Shown here in pieces: positions 29,212-38,104 of a stretch of DNA of 64,000 bases (positions are counted from its first letter, which is position 1; the number at the start of each line of letters is the position of its first letter). The notes below the pieces were generated by a model. The model had not been told where the DNA came from, ran no database searches, and saw only the letters and a program-made list of their open reading frames with translations. The stretch spans positions 124,001 through 188,000 of the forward strand of contig JAJZBM010000001.1 of NCBI GenBank assembly GCA_021798915.1, written 5' to 3'. The DNA comes from Pseudomonadota bacterium (GTDB lineage: Bacteria > Pseudomonadota > Alphaproteobacteria > Acetobacterales > Acetobacteraceae). The translations under genes and the position numbers were made by a program.

Positions 29212-30492
29212 GTGTCCGTTCCTTGCGACATTCTGGTGATCGGCGGCGGCCCGGCCGGCGCCACCGCCGCGGCCCTGCTCGCCGAGGCCGGCCACGACGT
29301 CGTCATGCTCGAAAAAGCGGCGCATCCGCGCTTTCATATCGGCGAATCCCTGCTCCCCGCCAATCTCCCCTTGCTGGAACGGCTGGGCGTCGCGGCGCAA
29401 GTGGCGGCCATCGGGGTCAGAAAACCGGGCGCCGAATTCGTCTCCGACACCCATCATCGCGCCGTCGCCTATCCGTTCGCGTCGGGCGGCAACGCGGCGC
29501 GGCCCGATTACAGCTATCAGGTGCCGCGCGCCGCGTTCGACGCCATCCTGTTCGCGAACGCGCTTCGCCGCGGCGCGCGCGGGATCGAGAACACGCGGGT
29601 GATCGCCGCCCGTCTCACCCCAGGGGCACCGGCCGAGATCACCGCGATCGGCGCTGGCGGGGCAACCCTCCGCTTCGCCCCCCGCTTCGTCCTCGACGCC
29701 TCCGGGCGCGATACCTTCCTCGCCACCCGCGCACGCCTCAAAACCGCCCATAAACACAACAACACCGCCGCGATCTTCGGCCATTTCCGCAATGTCGCCT
29801 GCCACCGCGACGGGCGGGACGGGTATATCAGCATCCATCTCGCCGAAAACGGCTGGTTCTGGTTCATCCCTCTCCCCGACGGCGTGACCAGCGTCGGCTT
29901 CGTCGGCAATCAGGCGGCGTTTCGCAGCCGCGGCGCCGATATCGAAGGGTTTTTTCGCGCCCGCATCGCGGCCTGCCCGAGCGTCGCCCAGCGCATGGCG
30001 CCGGCGGTGGCGCTCGGCGCCGTCACCGCGACCGGTAATTATTCCTATCGCGCCCGCGCGGCAGGCGGTGACGGGTATTTCCTGATCGGCGATGCCTTCG
30101 CCTTCATCGACCCGATTTTTTCGAGCGGCGTCATGCTGGCGATGCGCAGCGCCGAACTCGGCGCCGGGGTCGCAAACGCCTGGCTCGCCGACCGGCGCGC
30201 CGGGCTGCGTCTCGCACGGCAGGCGGAGGCACGGATGCGCCGCTCCCTCGACGGGCTCGACTGGCTGATCCGGCGGATCAACACCCCGGCCCTCCGCGAC
30301 ATGTTCATGGCACCACAGGATCGCTTCGGCATGCGCGCGGGTCTGGTCTCGCTGCTCGCCGGCGATCTCGACGCGCCGCGCCTCCGCCTGCCGGTGCTCG
30401 CCTTCAAGGCCTCGTTCCACCTCCTCAACGCCATGCGCCGCCTCGGCTACCAGCTCCAGCCCGATGGCTCGCTGCTCCGCGCTGGAGGGTGA
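29212..30492 (+). CDS. Flavin-dependent halogenase-like oxidoreductase
   Basis: A 426-residue FAD enzyme. It has the GGGPAGATAAALLAEAG dinucleotide fold at residues 11-27 and HIGESLLP at 42-49. Lys71 in RKPGAEF lies where the active-site Lys of phenolic halogenases is found. GWFWFIPL matches the WxWxIP halogenase signature, and FIDPIFSSGV closes the FAD site. Many genes with this pattern are called tryptophan halogenase or geranylgeranyl-reductase-like with no proof. The start is a GTG with AAGGGG upstream. No biosynthetic partner genes are adjacent. Confidence 0.8.
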   Translation: MSVPCDILVIGGGPAGATAAALLAEAGHDVVMLEKAAHPRFHIGESLLPANLPLLERLGVAAQVAAIGVRKPGAEFVSDTHHRAVAYPFASGGNAARPDYSYQVPRAAFDAILFANALRRGARGIENTRVIAARLTPGAPAEITAIGAGGATLRFAPRFVLDASGRDTFLATRARLKTAHKHNNTAAIFGHFRNVACHRDGRDGYISIHLAENGWFWFIPLPDGVTSVGFVGNQAAFRSRGADIEGFFRARIAACPSVAQRMAPAVALGAVTATGNYSYRARAAGGDGYFLIGDAFAFIDPIFSSGVMLAMRSAELGAGVANAWLADRRAGLRLARQAEARMRRSLDGLDWLIRRINTPALRDMFMAPQDRFGMRAGLVSLLAGDLDAPRLRLPVLAFKASFHLLNAMRRLGYQLQPDGSLLRAGG

Positions 30493-30509
30493 AAAGAGGG
30501 AGAGGGAGA

Positions 30510-30572
30510 GTTCTTTTTTGGAAAAAAAGAACCAAAAAACTTTTCCTCTGGGCTGTGCCTGCGGCACTGCCG
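30510..30572. repeat. A/T-tract inverted repeat, type A, with CTGCGGC tail
   Basis: GTTCTTTTTTGGAAAAAAAGAAC is followed by CAAAAAACTTTT and then TGTGCCTGCGGCACTGCC, matching the element at 4001-4064 in order and spacing. It fills the gap between the convergent ends of the halogenase-like gene and truA. Confidence 0.7.
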
Positions 30573-30600
30573 CTTTCAGGGAATGGGAAAGTGAGGATTT

Positions 30601-31365
30601 TTATCGAAACGGGTCGAGCGCGGCGGGATAGCGGACGCCGGTGAGGCAGAGTCCGGCGGCGGGGGCGGTCGGGCCGGCGCGGGCGCGGTCGCGCGCGGCG
30701 AGCACGCGCGCAACCTCCGCGACCTCCCAACGCCCCTCGCCGACCAGCTTCAGCGTCCCGACCATGTTGCGCACCTGATGGTGGAGAAAGCTCCGCGCCT
30801 CGGCGACGACCACGATCTCCTCGCCGCAGCGCACGACGTCGAGCCGATCGAGGGTGCGAAGCGGGGTTTTCGCCTGGCAGGCGCTGGCGCGGAAAGAGGT
30901 GAAATCGTGCCGCCCGAGCAAGGTCGCCGCCGCCGCCTGCATGGCGTCTGCGTCGAGCCGATGGGGAACGTGCCAGACCCGCCCGAAAGCCAGCGCCGGC
31001 CGCGCCGTGCGGTTGAGGATGGTGTAGCGATAGGCACGGCCGATCGCCGAAAATCGCGCGCTCCAGCCCGGCGGCGCGGGGGCTGCGGCGCGCACCGCGA
31101 CCGGGTGGGGTTTGAGATGGAAATTGAGTGCCGCGAGCAGGCGTTCGGGCGCGAAATCGACACCGAGGGTGATCCCGACCACTTGGGCTGCGGCATGCAC
31201 GCCGGCATCGGTGCGCCCGGCGGCGATACTGGCAACCGGCGCGCCGCCATTGAGCCGCGCCGCCGCCGCCTCCAGAACCGCCTGGACGGAAACCCCGGCG
31301 GCCTGACGCTGCCAGCCGATGAAGGGCGCCCCGTCATACTCGAGAACCAGGGCGAACGCCGCCAT
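30601..31365 (-). CDS. truA: tRNA pseudouridine(38-40) synthase
   Basis: A 254-residue TruA. The catalytic Asp53 lies in AAGRTDAGVHAAAQ, with FIGWQRQ near the N-terminus and FLHHQVRNMVGTL in the C-terminal half. It makes pseudouridine in the tRNA anticodon arm. The start overlaps the fmt stop at 31365, and the def-fmt-truA order is a common alphaproteobacterial operon. Confidence 0.96.
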   Translation of the reverse strand: MAAFALVLEYDGAPFIGWQRQAAGVSVQAVLEAAAARLNGGAPVASIAAGRTDAGVHAAAQVVGITLGVDFAPERLLAALNFHLKPHPVAVRAAAPAPPGWSARFSAIGRAYRYTILNRTARPALAFGRVWHVPHRLDADAMQAAAATLLGRHDFTSFRASACQAKTPLRTLDRLDVVRCGEEIVVVAEARSFLHHQVRNMVGTLKLVGEGRWEVAEVARVLAARDRARAGPTAPAAGLCLTGVRYPAALDPFR

Positions 31366-32270
31366 CAGCCGAACCGGCTGCCCGGCATGATCGGATGGCC
31401 ACGCAGGAAATCGGCGGTCGCGAGGGCGGCGCGGCCGGCGATCTGGACGCGGAGCGGACGCAGAACCCCCTCGCCGCAGGCGATCGCGAGCCGGTCATCG
31501 AGCACCGTTCCCGGCGCCACCGGCGCTGTGCCTTCCTCGGCGCGTGCGGCCAGGATTTTGAATGCTGCGCCGGCGCGGTCGGTGAACATGCCGGGCCAGG
31601 GGTTGAGGGCGCGGATCTGCCGCGCGATCGCCGCCGCCGGGCGGGTCCAGTCGATCCGGCCATCCTCGCGCCTGAGCTTCGCGGCATAGGTCGCGCCCGG
31701 CGGTTGCGGCCGCGGCGGCGGGTTCTCGGCAAGGGCGCGCAGGATCAATCGGGCGCCGAGGGCCGCGAGCGTGTCGTGCAGCGCGCCGGCGGTGGTCTCC
31801 TCGGTGATCGGCACCGCTTCCTGGAGCAGGATCGGCCCGGTATCGAGCCCGGCCTCCATCTGCATGATGGTGACGCCGGTTTCGGGATCGCCGGCAAGGA
31901 TCGCCGCCTGGATCGGCGCTGCCCCGCGCCAGCGCGGGAGCAGGCTCGCATGGATGTTGAGGCAGCCATGACGGGGGGCGGCGAGGATCGGCGGCGGCAG
32001 GATCAGCCCGTAAGCGGCGACCACCGCGGCGTCGAGGGCGAGCGCCGCGAAATCCGCCGCCGCCTCGGCGCTGCGAAGGGTGAGCGGGGTCGCGACCGTA
32101 AGGCCGAGTTCCAGCGCCTTCTGATGCAGCGGCCCCGGGCGCGGCTTCTGCCCCCGCCCGGCCGGGCGCGGCGTCTGGCAATAGACGGCGACGATGTCAT
32201 GCCCCGCCGCCCTCAGCGCGGTGAGCGCGGGAACCGCGAAGGCGGCACTCCCCATGACCGCGAGCCGCAT
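31365..32270 (-). CDS. fmt: Methionyl-tRNA formyltransferase
   Basis: A 301-residue enzyme that formylates initiator Met-tRNA. Catalytic residues Asn105 and His107 are in GCLNIHASLLPRWRGAAPIQ, with the conserved SLLPRWRG and a GVTIMQMEAGLDTGPIL block carrying the catalytic Asp. A C-terminal OB-like domain follows. It begins one base after the def stop. Confidence 0.96.
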   Translation of the reverse strand: MRLAVMGSAAFAVPALTALRAAGHDIVAVYCQTPRPAGRGQKPRPGPLHQKALELGLTVATPLTLRSAEAAADFAALALDAAVVAAYGLILPPPILAAPRHGCLNIHASLLPRWRGAAPIQAAILAGDPETGVTIMQMEAGLDTGPILLQEAVPITEETTAGALHDTLAALGARLILRALAENPPPRPQPPGATYAAKLRREDGRIDWTRPAAAIARQIRALNPWPGMFTDRAGAAFKILAARAEEGTAPVAPGTVLDDRLAIACGEGVLRPLRVQIAGRAALATADFLRGHPIMPGSRFG

Positions 32271-32271
32271 C

Positions 32272-32796
32272 TCAGCCCGCCGCTTTCTGGCGCTGTTCCT
32301 TGGCGAGGCGGCGGAGGATCATGTTGCGTTTGAGCGGCGAGATATGGTCGATGAACAGAATGCCATCGAGATGGTCGATCTCGTGCTGGAGGCAGGCGGC
32401 GAGGAGGCCGTCGGCGCTGATTTCCTGGGTCTTGCCGGCGAGATCGGCGAAACGCACGGTGACGCGCGCCGGGCGGGTGACATCGGCGTATTGATTGGGA
32501 AGCGAAAGGCAACCCTCCTCGCGGGTCGCCACCTCAGCGCTCGCGGCAACGACGCTGGGATTGATCAGCACCACCGGCGCCGGCGCGTCGTTTGGCTGGA
32601 GATCGATCACGAAAAACCGCAGCCCGATACCGACTTGTGGCGCGGCGAGGCCGATGCCGGGGGCGGCATACATCGCCTCGAACATGCGCGGAACAAGTGC
32701 CGCGACCTCCGCCCCATCCTCCGGCCGCACCGGGCGGGCACGGGTTTTGAGGCGCGGATCAGGGGCGATCAGAATGCTGAGGGGAGATGCCGACAT
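32272..32796 (-). CDS. def: Peptide deformylase
   Basis: A 174-residue Fe/Zn hydrolase that removes the N-formyl group from new proteins. All three motifs are present: GIGLAAPQVG (motif 1), EEGCLSLP with metal ligand Cys96 (motif 2) and QHEIDHLDG with His138, Glu139 and His142 (motif 3). The ATG at 32796 gives the normal length; the open frame upstream reaches 32910 but is not family-like. It is first in def-fmt-truA. Confidence 0.96.
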   Translation of the reverse strand: MSASPLSILIAPDPRLKTRARPVRPEDGAEVAALVPRMFEAMYAAPGIGLAAPQVGIGLRFFVIDLQPNDAPAPVVLINPSVVAASAEVATREEGCLSLPNQYADVTRPARVTVRFADLAGKTQEISADGLLAACLQHEIDHLDGILFIDHISPLKRNMILRRLAKEQRQKAAG

Positions 32797-32965
32797 GGGC
32801 GGGGATATATCGCGCGATCGGCGAGGTTTCCAGAGTGCAGGGTCCGGTTTGCAGGGCCGAATTTGTGCGCCCCCCCTTGCAACGCGCCGGCGTCCCGCCA
32901 ACATCACCAAGGCCGAAATGCCCGAGCGGGTTCCGGCGCTAGCTTCGCTCTGAGGAGGAGGCCCG

Positions 32966-33385
32966 ATGTCGTCACGCCTGTTTGCGTCGCCGCTGTTTCT
33001 CGGCTTCGACCATCTCGAACAGATGCTCGAACGCGCGACGAAATCCGCCGCCGACGGCTATCCACCCTATAATATCGAGCAGCTTGGCGCCTCCCGCTTA
33101 CGCATCACGCTCGCGGTGGCCGGATTTGGCCTGGGCGATTTGCAGATCACCGCGGAAAACCATCAGTTGGTGATCCGCGGACGCCAGGCCGAAGAGGCGG
33201 AGGGGCGCGTCTTCCTGCATCGTGGCATCGCCGCCCGGCAGTTCCAGCGCGCTTTCGTGCTCGCCGAGGGGATCGAAGTGGAGAATGCGTGGCTCGATCA
33301 TGGCTTGCTGCATATCGACCTCGCCCGGCCGCAGCCCGAATCCCGGGTGCGGACCATCGAAATCGGCCGCAATGGCGGCGGATGA
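32966..33385 (+). CDS. Small heat shock protein (Hsp20 family)
   Basis: A 139-residue alpha-crystallin-type chaperone. The domain spans about 35-130 (YPPYNIEQLGASRLRITLAVAGF, and the RGIAARQFQRAFVLAEGIEV segment). It holds unfolding proteins during stress. The start has GAGGAGGAGG upstream. The 169-base gap before it includes CTTGCAA at about 32876, which could be part of a heat-shock promoter, but I could not find a clear partner -10 box. Confidence 0.93.
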   Translation: MSSRLFASPLFLGFDHLEQMLERATKSAADGYPPYNIEQLGASRLRITLAVAGFGLGDLQITAENHQLVIRGRQAEEAEGRVFLHRGIAARQFQRAFVLAEGIEVENAWLDHGLLHIDLARPQPESRVRTIEIGRNGGG

Positions 33386-33444
33386 CCGTAATCGCAGGGC
33401 CCGGCATGGCCTCGCGCATGCCCCCCTGGCGCAGGAGAATGACC

Positions 33445-33696
33445 ATGAATACGCAAGATGACACCGCGACATTGGCCGCCACGCCGGTTCTGGCCGATAT
33501 CCGCCATCTTTCGCCGCTGGAATTCGCCCGCCTCGGCGTCTCCCAGATCGCCTATATCAAGCCGGTGATGGTGGAGGGGAACCGCGCTTTCGCGATCCAC
33601 GGTGCCGATGGCGCGCCGCTCGCCGTCACCCCCGATCGCGAACTCGCCCTCGCGGCGATCGTCCAGCACGAGATGGTGCCGATTTCGCTCCACTGA
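33445..33696 (+). CDS. DUF1150 family protein
   Basis: An 83-residue protein with the DUF1150 pattern: LADIRHLSPLEFARLGVSQIAYIKPV, then a short beta hairpin, ending AIVQHEMVPISLH. It follows hsp20 by 59 bases in the same direction, an association seen in many alphaproteobacteria, so a stress role is likely but unproven. I use the ATG at 33445 (AGGAG at 33433-33437, good spacing). An earlier in-frame start would add a Met/Arg-rich leader. Confidence 0.85.
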   Translation: MNTQDDTATLAATPVLADIRHLSPLEFARLGVSQIAYIKPVMVEGNRAFAIHGADGAPLAVTPDRELALAAIVQHEMVPISLH

Positions 33697-33774
33697 GCCC
33701 GCCGGGAAACGGCCGCCGCGCAAGCCTTGCCCACGCAAGGCTTTGCGCCCCTGGTTTCTTCCTGGCGCCGTTCG

Positions 33775-34137
33775 TCAGCCCTTGACGGCCTCGGCGGCGG
33801 ATGAACCTGTGTTGGCAGCGGGCCGCGGTTGTTCGGCCTGGGCCTGGCGATAGGCGTCGAGCTGGTGTTGGGAAGGGATCGAGTTCTCCACCGCACCGGT
33901 ACTGCTCAAAAATTCGATGACCGTGATCCCGAGCGAAGGATCGATCGTCATCTGGGGATTGAGGAAGGGCGTCTGCGCCGTCGTGGCCGGAGCCAGGCTC
34001 GGCGTGGGCGTGGACGTGGACTGGGGGGACGTGGACTGGGGGGAGGAGGACTGGGGGGAGGAGGACGGATCTGCCGCCGAGCGAGCGGTTGACACACTCG
34101 GCAAGACCGCCGTGTTGACGGAAACTTGGCCGGACAT
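33775..34137 (-). CDS. FlaG-like small protein with SPQS repeats
   Basis: A 120-residue protein. Residues 20-45 are Ser/Pro/Gln pentapeptide repeats. Then FLNPQMTIDPSLGITVIEFL and VENSIPSQHQLDAYRQ resemble the compact FlaG fold (ID..TG..VV.I.D..G.....IPS...L). This is a sequence-pattern match only. Proximity to a glycosyltransferase and motility genes elsewhere in the window supports a filament-related role. An alternative is an unrelated small secreted protein. Confidence 0.5.
   Translation of the reverse strand: MSGQVSVNTAVLPSVSTARSAADPSSSPQSSSPQSTSPQSTSTPTPSLAPATTAQTPFLNPQMTIDPSLGITVIEFLSSTGAVENSIPSQHQLDAYRQAQAEQPRPAANTGSSAAEAVKG
34016..34066. repeat. 15-bp tandem repeat inside the FlaG-like gene
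   Basis: Three nearly identical 15-base units start at 34016, 34031 and 34046, with a partial fourth unit at 34061. They encode SPQS-type pentapeptides on the minus strand. The unit is a multiple of three, so copy-number change would lengthen or shorten the linker without breaking the frame. Confidence 0.8.
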
Positions 34138-34228
34138 GATGACACCATGGGTATAGACGGTTTTGCCCCGACATCCTGGGGCGTATCAAAAATTACCCTG
34201 GCTTTTATTAAGAAACCGTTAGCGCGCC

Positions 34229-35014
34229 TTATGCCGCATGGCGCAGCGCCGGGTTGCCTTTGAAGTCATGCGACCCGGCATGGGTCAGCCGCGCTTGCGT
34301 ATCGAGCCAGATACTGCCGCCAAGCTGGCGCCAGCGCCGGCAGAACGTGTAATCCTCGCTGAGATAGGCGTTGCTGTCGGGGTCGATCATGCCGTCGAAC
34401 AAAGCGTGGTTGTAGGCGGTCGCCGGCATCCCGGTGCTGAAGATATGGGCGCCGCCATAGCGGGTTTCGGGGTAGGCGGCGATCATGCGTTCGAGGACGT
34501 GGCGTTGGATGAGCATGAAGCCGGTGCCGGCATATTCGGCGGTGACGAAATCACCCTCGCGCGTCAGCGCCGCCCCGCGGCAGGGCTCGCCGACATAGAG
34601 CATGGCCGCGGTTTCCGCCGCCTCGCCACTGGCGAGCCTTCCCTCCGCCGCCCGGTCCCAGTGCAGCGCCTTGATCGGATACATCCCGGCGGCGATGTCC
34701 TTCCCGGCGCGCAGCAGCCGTGACACCTGTTCCGGCGCGAAGGCGATGTCGGCGTCGATGAACAGCAGATGCGTCGCCGAGGCCTGGCGCATGAAATGCC
34801 CGACCAGGGTGTTGCGGCTGCGGCTGATCATCGCGTCGTGGCCGAGCAGGGCGAGCGAGAGGTCGAACCCGGCGAGCGGCGCATGCTGCATCAGCGCGAC
34901 CACCGATTCCATATACCCCTGCGTCACCAGACCACCGAAACAGGGGGTGGCGAGAAAGAGATGGGCGGGTGCCGCCATCCGTGTCGTCGTGCTTGTCGTC
35001 ATGCTCGTCGTCAT
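34229..35014 (-). CDS. GT-A fold glycosyltransferase-like protein
   Basis: A 261-residue protein. The motif HLLFIDADIAFAPEQVSRLL carries the metal-site DAD, and YPIKALHWDRA and DYTFCRRWRQLGG are typical of a family of glycosyltransferase-like proteins (GT2/anp1-like). SRSRNTLVGHFM precedes the DAD. Acceptor and donor are unknown; flagellin or lipopolysaccharide glycosylation is possible. The first 12 residues come from 12-base tandem repeats (MTTS-MTTS-TTTR), so the true start may be Met13 (34978). Confidence 0.75.
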   Translation of the reverse strand: MTTSMTTSTTTRMAAPAHLFLATPCFGGLVTQGYMESVVALMQHAPLAGFDLSLALLGHDAMISRSRNTLVGHFMRQASATHLLFIDADIAFAPEQVSRLLRAGKDIAAGMYPIKALHWDRAAEGRLASGEAAETAAMLYVGEPCRGAALTREGDFVTAEYAGTGFMLIQRHVLERMIAAYPETRYGGAHIFSTGMPATAYNHALFDGMIDPDSNAYLSEDYTFCRRWRQLGGSIWLDTQARLTHAGSHDFKGNPALRHAA

Positions 35015-35101
35015 GCGTTTTGCATCTTCCGCGCAGCTGAAGGGCGTTTGCTGTCGTGAAAGAGCTTAGCGGCAAGAGATGAACAAACTCTTTGCGGCCG
35101 G

Positions 35102-36187
35102 TCAGCCCGGATGCCAGTCGAGCCGCTCGGCGAGCCAGCGGCGGAGATCGAGCAGTGCTGGCGGCCGCGCCGCGAGAGTTCCGAGACATAATGTCGTCTC
35201 CGGCCCAGCGAGGATGCGCGTCGCCTCGATCCCGGCGCTTTGCTGCCAGCCCTGATCGGCCATCACCTCATGTCCGGCGCTGCGCCACAACGCCACCATC
35301 GGCGGCGGGGTCAAGGCCGGCAGAACCAGCGCAAAATCCAGGATCGCCGCCGCCGCCGCACTCCGCCAGGCGGTGTAGATCGCCCCCGAGGGCGGGGCGC
35401 CGCGCATCTGTTCGTAAAGCGCCGGCAGATGCGGCACGTCCGGCAGCGTCGGGTCGGCGGCCAGGCGCCCATCGGCGTCGATCATGCCGAAGGAGAACAG
35501 CGGTGTCGCGAGCGTCGCGAGCGCGAGCCGGGATTCGGCGATATCCGCCCCTTGCACGAGCACCGCATCGACTTCGCTCCGGGCGAGCGCGGCGCGCGCC
35601 GCGACCCCTTCGAGGCCGAAGACCGGCACCGCCCGCGCGCCGAGAAGATCGATCCCGAGCAGCGCCGGCAGATCGGGCCCGACCGGGCGCGACGCGGCAA
35701 CCCGCACCGGGGTCGCCGAATCCGCGAGATTGACGCCGTTTCGCCCGAGCAGAACCCGCGAGGTGAGCCCGCCCAGCACCGGCACGAAGCGATTGGCTTC
35801 GAAATGACAGCGGCTGTCGCCGGCCAGCCAGTCGATCACCGCAACGCCCGGGAGCAGCAGCGCCGTCACCCCATCGGGCGCGACGCGGGCGGCGAACTCA
35901 TTCGCCCCGGCGACACCGTCCGGCCCGCCGCGGGCGAGACGGTTGATCGGTGTCCCGGACGGAAACCCGGGCAGCAGGGCGCCGGCGAGATGCGCCGAAA
36001 TCCGATCGAGCCGGCCGTTGACGGGCCCCGCGACCAGCAGCGTCGCGCCATCGCGAAACGGTTGGCTCGGCAGCGCCGCCGCCACCGGGCGCACGGCGTA
36101 TAACGGGATGGTGAGCCCGGCGGCCAGGAGATGCCGGCGCGTAAGCCGCGCCTGCGGCCTCGCGCCCGCGCCGCTCCCGTCACGCAT
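35102..36187 (-). CDS. TctC/Bug-like tripartite tricarboxylate binding protein
   Basis: A 361-residue exported protein. The N-terminus [18 protein letters not shown] is a Tat-like signal (Arg-Arg followed by a hydrophobic stretch). The body resembles the Bug family of extracytoplasmic solute receptors ([45 protein letters not shown]), but lower conservation leaves room for doubt. No tctA/tctB membrane partners are adjacent. The start overlaps the apt stop by a few bases; the ATG could be 36187 or 36190. Confidence 0.65.
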   Translation of the reverse strand: MRDGSGAGARPQARLTRRHLLAAGLTIPLYAVRPVAAALPSQPFRDGATLLVAGPVNGRLDRISAHLAGALLPGFPSGTPINRLARGGPDGVAGANEFAARVAPDGVTALLLPGVAVIDWLAGDSRCHFEANRFVPVLGGLTSRVLLGRNGVNLADSATPVRVAASRPVGPDLPALLGIDLLGARAVPVFGLEGVAARAALARSEVDAVLVQGADIAESRLALATLATPLFSFGMIDADGRLAADPTLPDVPHLPALYEQMRGAPPSGAIYTAWRSAAAAAILDFALVLPALTPPPMVALWRSAGHEVMADQGWQQSAGIEATRILAGPETTLCLGTLAARPPALLDLRRWLAERLDWHPG

Positions 36188-36695
36188 CATAGCTGACGAG
36201 CGCCGAGAACGGCACATCGAGCCGCGCCCGGCCATCGAGGAAGGCGAGTTCGATCAGCGCCGCCGCCGCCGGCACCACCGCCCCGGCCGCGCGCAGCAGG
36301 GCCACCGCCGCCGCCATCGTGCCGCCGGTCGCCAGCAGATCGTCGAGCAGCACGACGCGCTGACCCGGTGCCAGGGCGTCTTTCTGGATCTCCAGCCGGT
36401 CGGTGCCGTATTCCAGCGCGTAATCGCGTCCCACCGTGTCCCCTGGCAGCTTGCCACGCTTGCGCAGCATGACGAAGCCGCAGCCGAGCTTCAGCGCCAG
36501 CGGCGCGGTCAGCAAAAAACCCCGGCTTTCGATACCGGCGAGGAGATCGGGCTGATAGGCGCGCACGACATTGGCCAGCCGCCCCATCGCCACCTGCCAG
36601 GCATCAGGGTGCCGGAGCAGGGTCGAAATGTCGTAAAACAAAATTCCGGGCTTGGGAAAATCGGGAATGCCGCGGATGTAATCCTTGAGATCCAT
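36180..36695 (-). CDS. apt: Adenine phosphoribosyltransferase
   Basis: A 171-residue purine-salvage enzyme that converts adenine and PRPP to AMP. It has the PRPP motif [17 protein letters not shown] and the family start [22 protein letters not shown], with GIESRGFLL. The ATG at 36695 (AAGGCGG upstream) gives the normal length. A possible longer frame to 36875 has non-family sequence. Confidence 0.96.
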   Translation of the reverse strand: MDLKDYIRGIPDFPKPGILFYDISTLLRHPDAWQVAMGRLANVVRAYQPDLLAGIESRGFLLTAPLALKLGCGFVMLRKRGKLPGDTVGRDYALEYGTDRLEIQKDALAPGQRVVLLDDLLATGGTMAAAVALLRAAGAVVPAAAALIELAFLDGRARLDVPFSALVSYDA

Positions 36696-36915
36696 AAGAA
36701 GCCGCCTTGTTTTTTCCATCGTAGGCGCGCGCCGGCGCCTTTGGCCACCCTGGCCATGGCATCGCGCAACCCCGCGCGTGCCGCCTCTTTCTTCCGGCGA
36801 TTTGTCCAAGGGTATATCCCCGCCCGCCATCCGCCGGCAACCCGCCCGCCGCCGCCTTGCCAACCCGGCTGGCAATGCCCAGTCTCGGCGGCGAAAAACC
36901 GTTGGCGGGTGCGGG

Positions 36916-37665
36916 ATGGAAAATCACGAAAATCAAGACAATCAATTCGGCCAGGAGATCGGCGCGCCTGTCGTTGGCTGGACGCCGCGCCCGCACCCGC
37001 CGGCAACCCCGATGGCGGGCCGCCATTGCCGGATCGAGGCGCTCGATCCGGCGCGCCACGGGGACGATCTCTTCGCCGCCGATCAACTGGCGCCCGACGC
37101 TCGGGACTGGACCTATCTGGTCGGCGAGCGGCCGGCGACGCGGGCGGCGTTCCAGGCCTGGCTCGAAGCCTGCGCCACGCCCTGGCGCCGCGCCGACGGC
37201 GACCCGCTGTTTCACGCCATCCTGCTGCCCGATGGCCGCGCCGTCGGCCTCGCCGCCTATCTCCGCATCGATCGCGGCAACGGTGTGATCGAGGTCGGGC
37301 ACATCCTCTTCACCCCGGCGCTGCAACGCCGCCCGGCCGGCACGGAGGCGATATTCCTGATGATGCGCCGCGCCTTCGATGAACTCGGCTATCGGCGCTT
37401 CGAGTGGAAATGTGACAGCCTGAACGCGCCCTCACGCCGCGCCGCCCTGCGCTACGGCTTCCGCTTCGAGGGCATCTTCCGCCAGGCCGTGGTCTATAAG
37501 GGCCGCAGCCGCGACACCGCTTGGTATGCGATCACCGATCAGGACTGGCCAAAGCTGCGTGCGGCATTCGAGGCCTGGCTCGATCCCGCCAATTTCACCC
37601 CGACCGGCGGCCAACGCCGCCCGCTTGCCGCGTATCATGCGCCGGAAGGGTCTTCCTCCAGATGA
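36916..37665 (+). CDS. GNAT-family acetyltransferase
   Basis: A 249-residue protein with a GNAT core of the RimJ/RimL type: [36 protein letters not shown], the acyl-CoA region [35 protein letters not shown] (key motif [13 protein letters not shown]), and a C-terminal [19 protein letters not shown]. The N-terminus has 30 extra residues. Substrates of this subgroup are often protein N-termini or antibiotics; none is identified here. It is divergent from apt. Confidence 0.9.
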   Translation: MENHENQDNQFGQEIGAPVVGWTPRPHPPATPMAGRHCRIEALDPARHGDDLFAADQLAPDARDWTYLVGERPATRAAFQAWLEACATPWRRADGDPLFHAILLPDGRAVGLAAYLRIDRGNGVIEVGHILFTPALQRRPAGTEAIFLMMRRAFDELGYRRFEWKCDSLNAPSRRAALRYGFRFEGIFRQAVVYKGRSRDTAWYAITDQDWPKLRAAFEAWLDPANFTPTGGQRRPLAAYHAPEGSSSR

Positions 37666-37701
37666 AACTTGGCCATCGACACGCGCGCGTCGTCAGACGG
37701 G

Positions 37702-38013
37702 TCAGTGGCCGGGATGCGATTTGGCCAGCGCCGCTTGCTGCGCGGTGGTCGCGGGAGTTTGATGCTTGGCCTGCCACTCCTTGTAGGGCATGCCATAGAT
37801 GATCTCCCGCGCTTGCGGGTCGGTGAGCGGAAGGCCGGCCGCCTCGGCCGCCTCGCGATACCAGCGCGAGAGGCAGTTGCGACAGAATCCGGCCAAATTC
37901 ATGAGATCGATGTTTTGGACATCGCTGCGCTCGCGGAGATGGGCGACGAGACGGCGGAAAGCGGCGGCTTCGAGGGCGATGCGGGTTGCGTCATCGGCGA
38001 TCGGGTTGGTCAT
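37702..38013 (-). CDS. DUF1244 family protein
   Basis: A 103-residue protein whose centre contains FCRNCLSRWYREAA (a CxxC pair inside a conserved helix) followed by IIYGMPYKEWQAKHQ. This is the DUF1244 pattern, widespread in alphaproteobacteria and of unknown function. It is divergent from the glycerate kinase gene with 91 bases between. The short CxxC hints at metal binding but that is not established. Confidence 0.85.
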   Translation of the reverse strand: MTNPIADDATRIALEAAAFRRLVAHLRERSDVQNIDLMNLAGFCRNCLSRWYREAAEAAGLPLTDPQAREIIYGMPYKEWQAKHQTPATTAQQAALAKSHPGH

Positions 38014-38104
38014 GACGGCTCTCCTTAAACGAAAGATTTCCCTCCAACATGGCGCGGCGGGCCCGGTTTCGCCATAGTGGCGCGCGGCACGGAGGCAGGA
38101 ACGC

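Noticed and set aside
32860-32960. Possible heat-shock promoter or RNA thermometer before hsp20
   Set aside because: Only CTTGCAA resembles a -35 element, with no matching -10, and no hairpin clearly traps the GAGGAGGAGG ribosome site.
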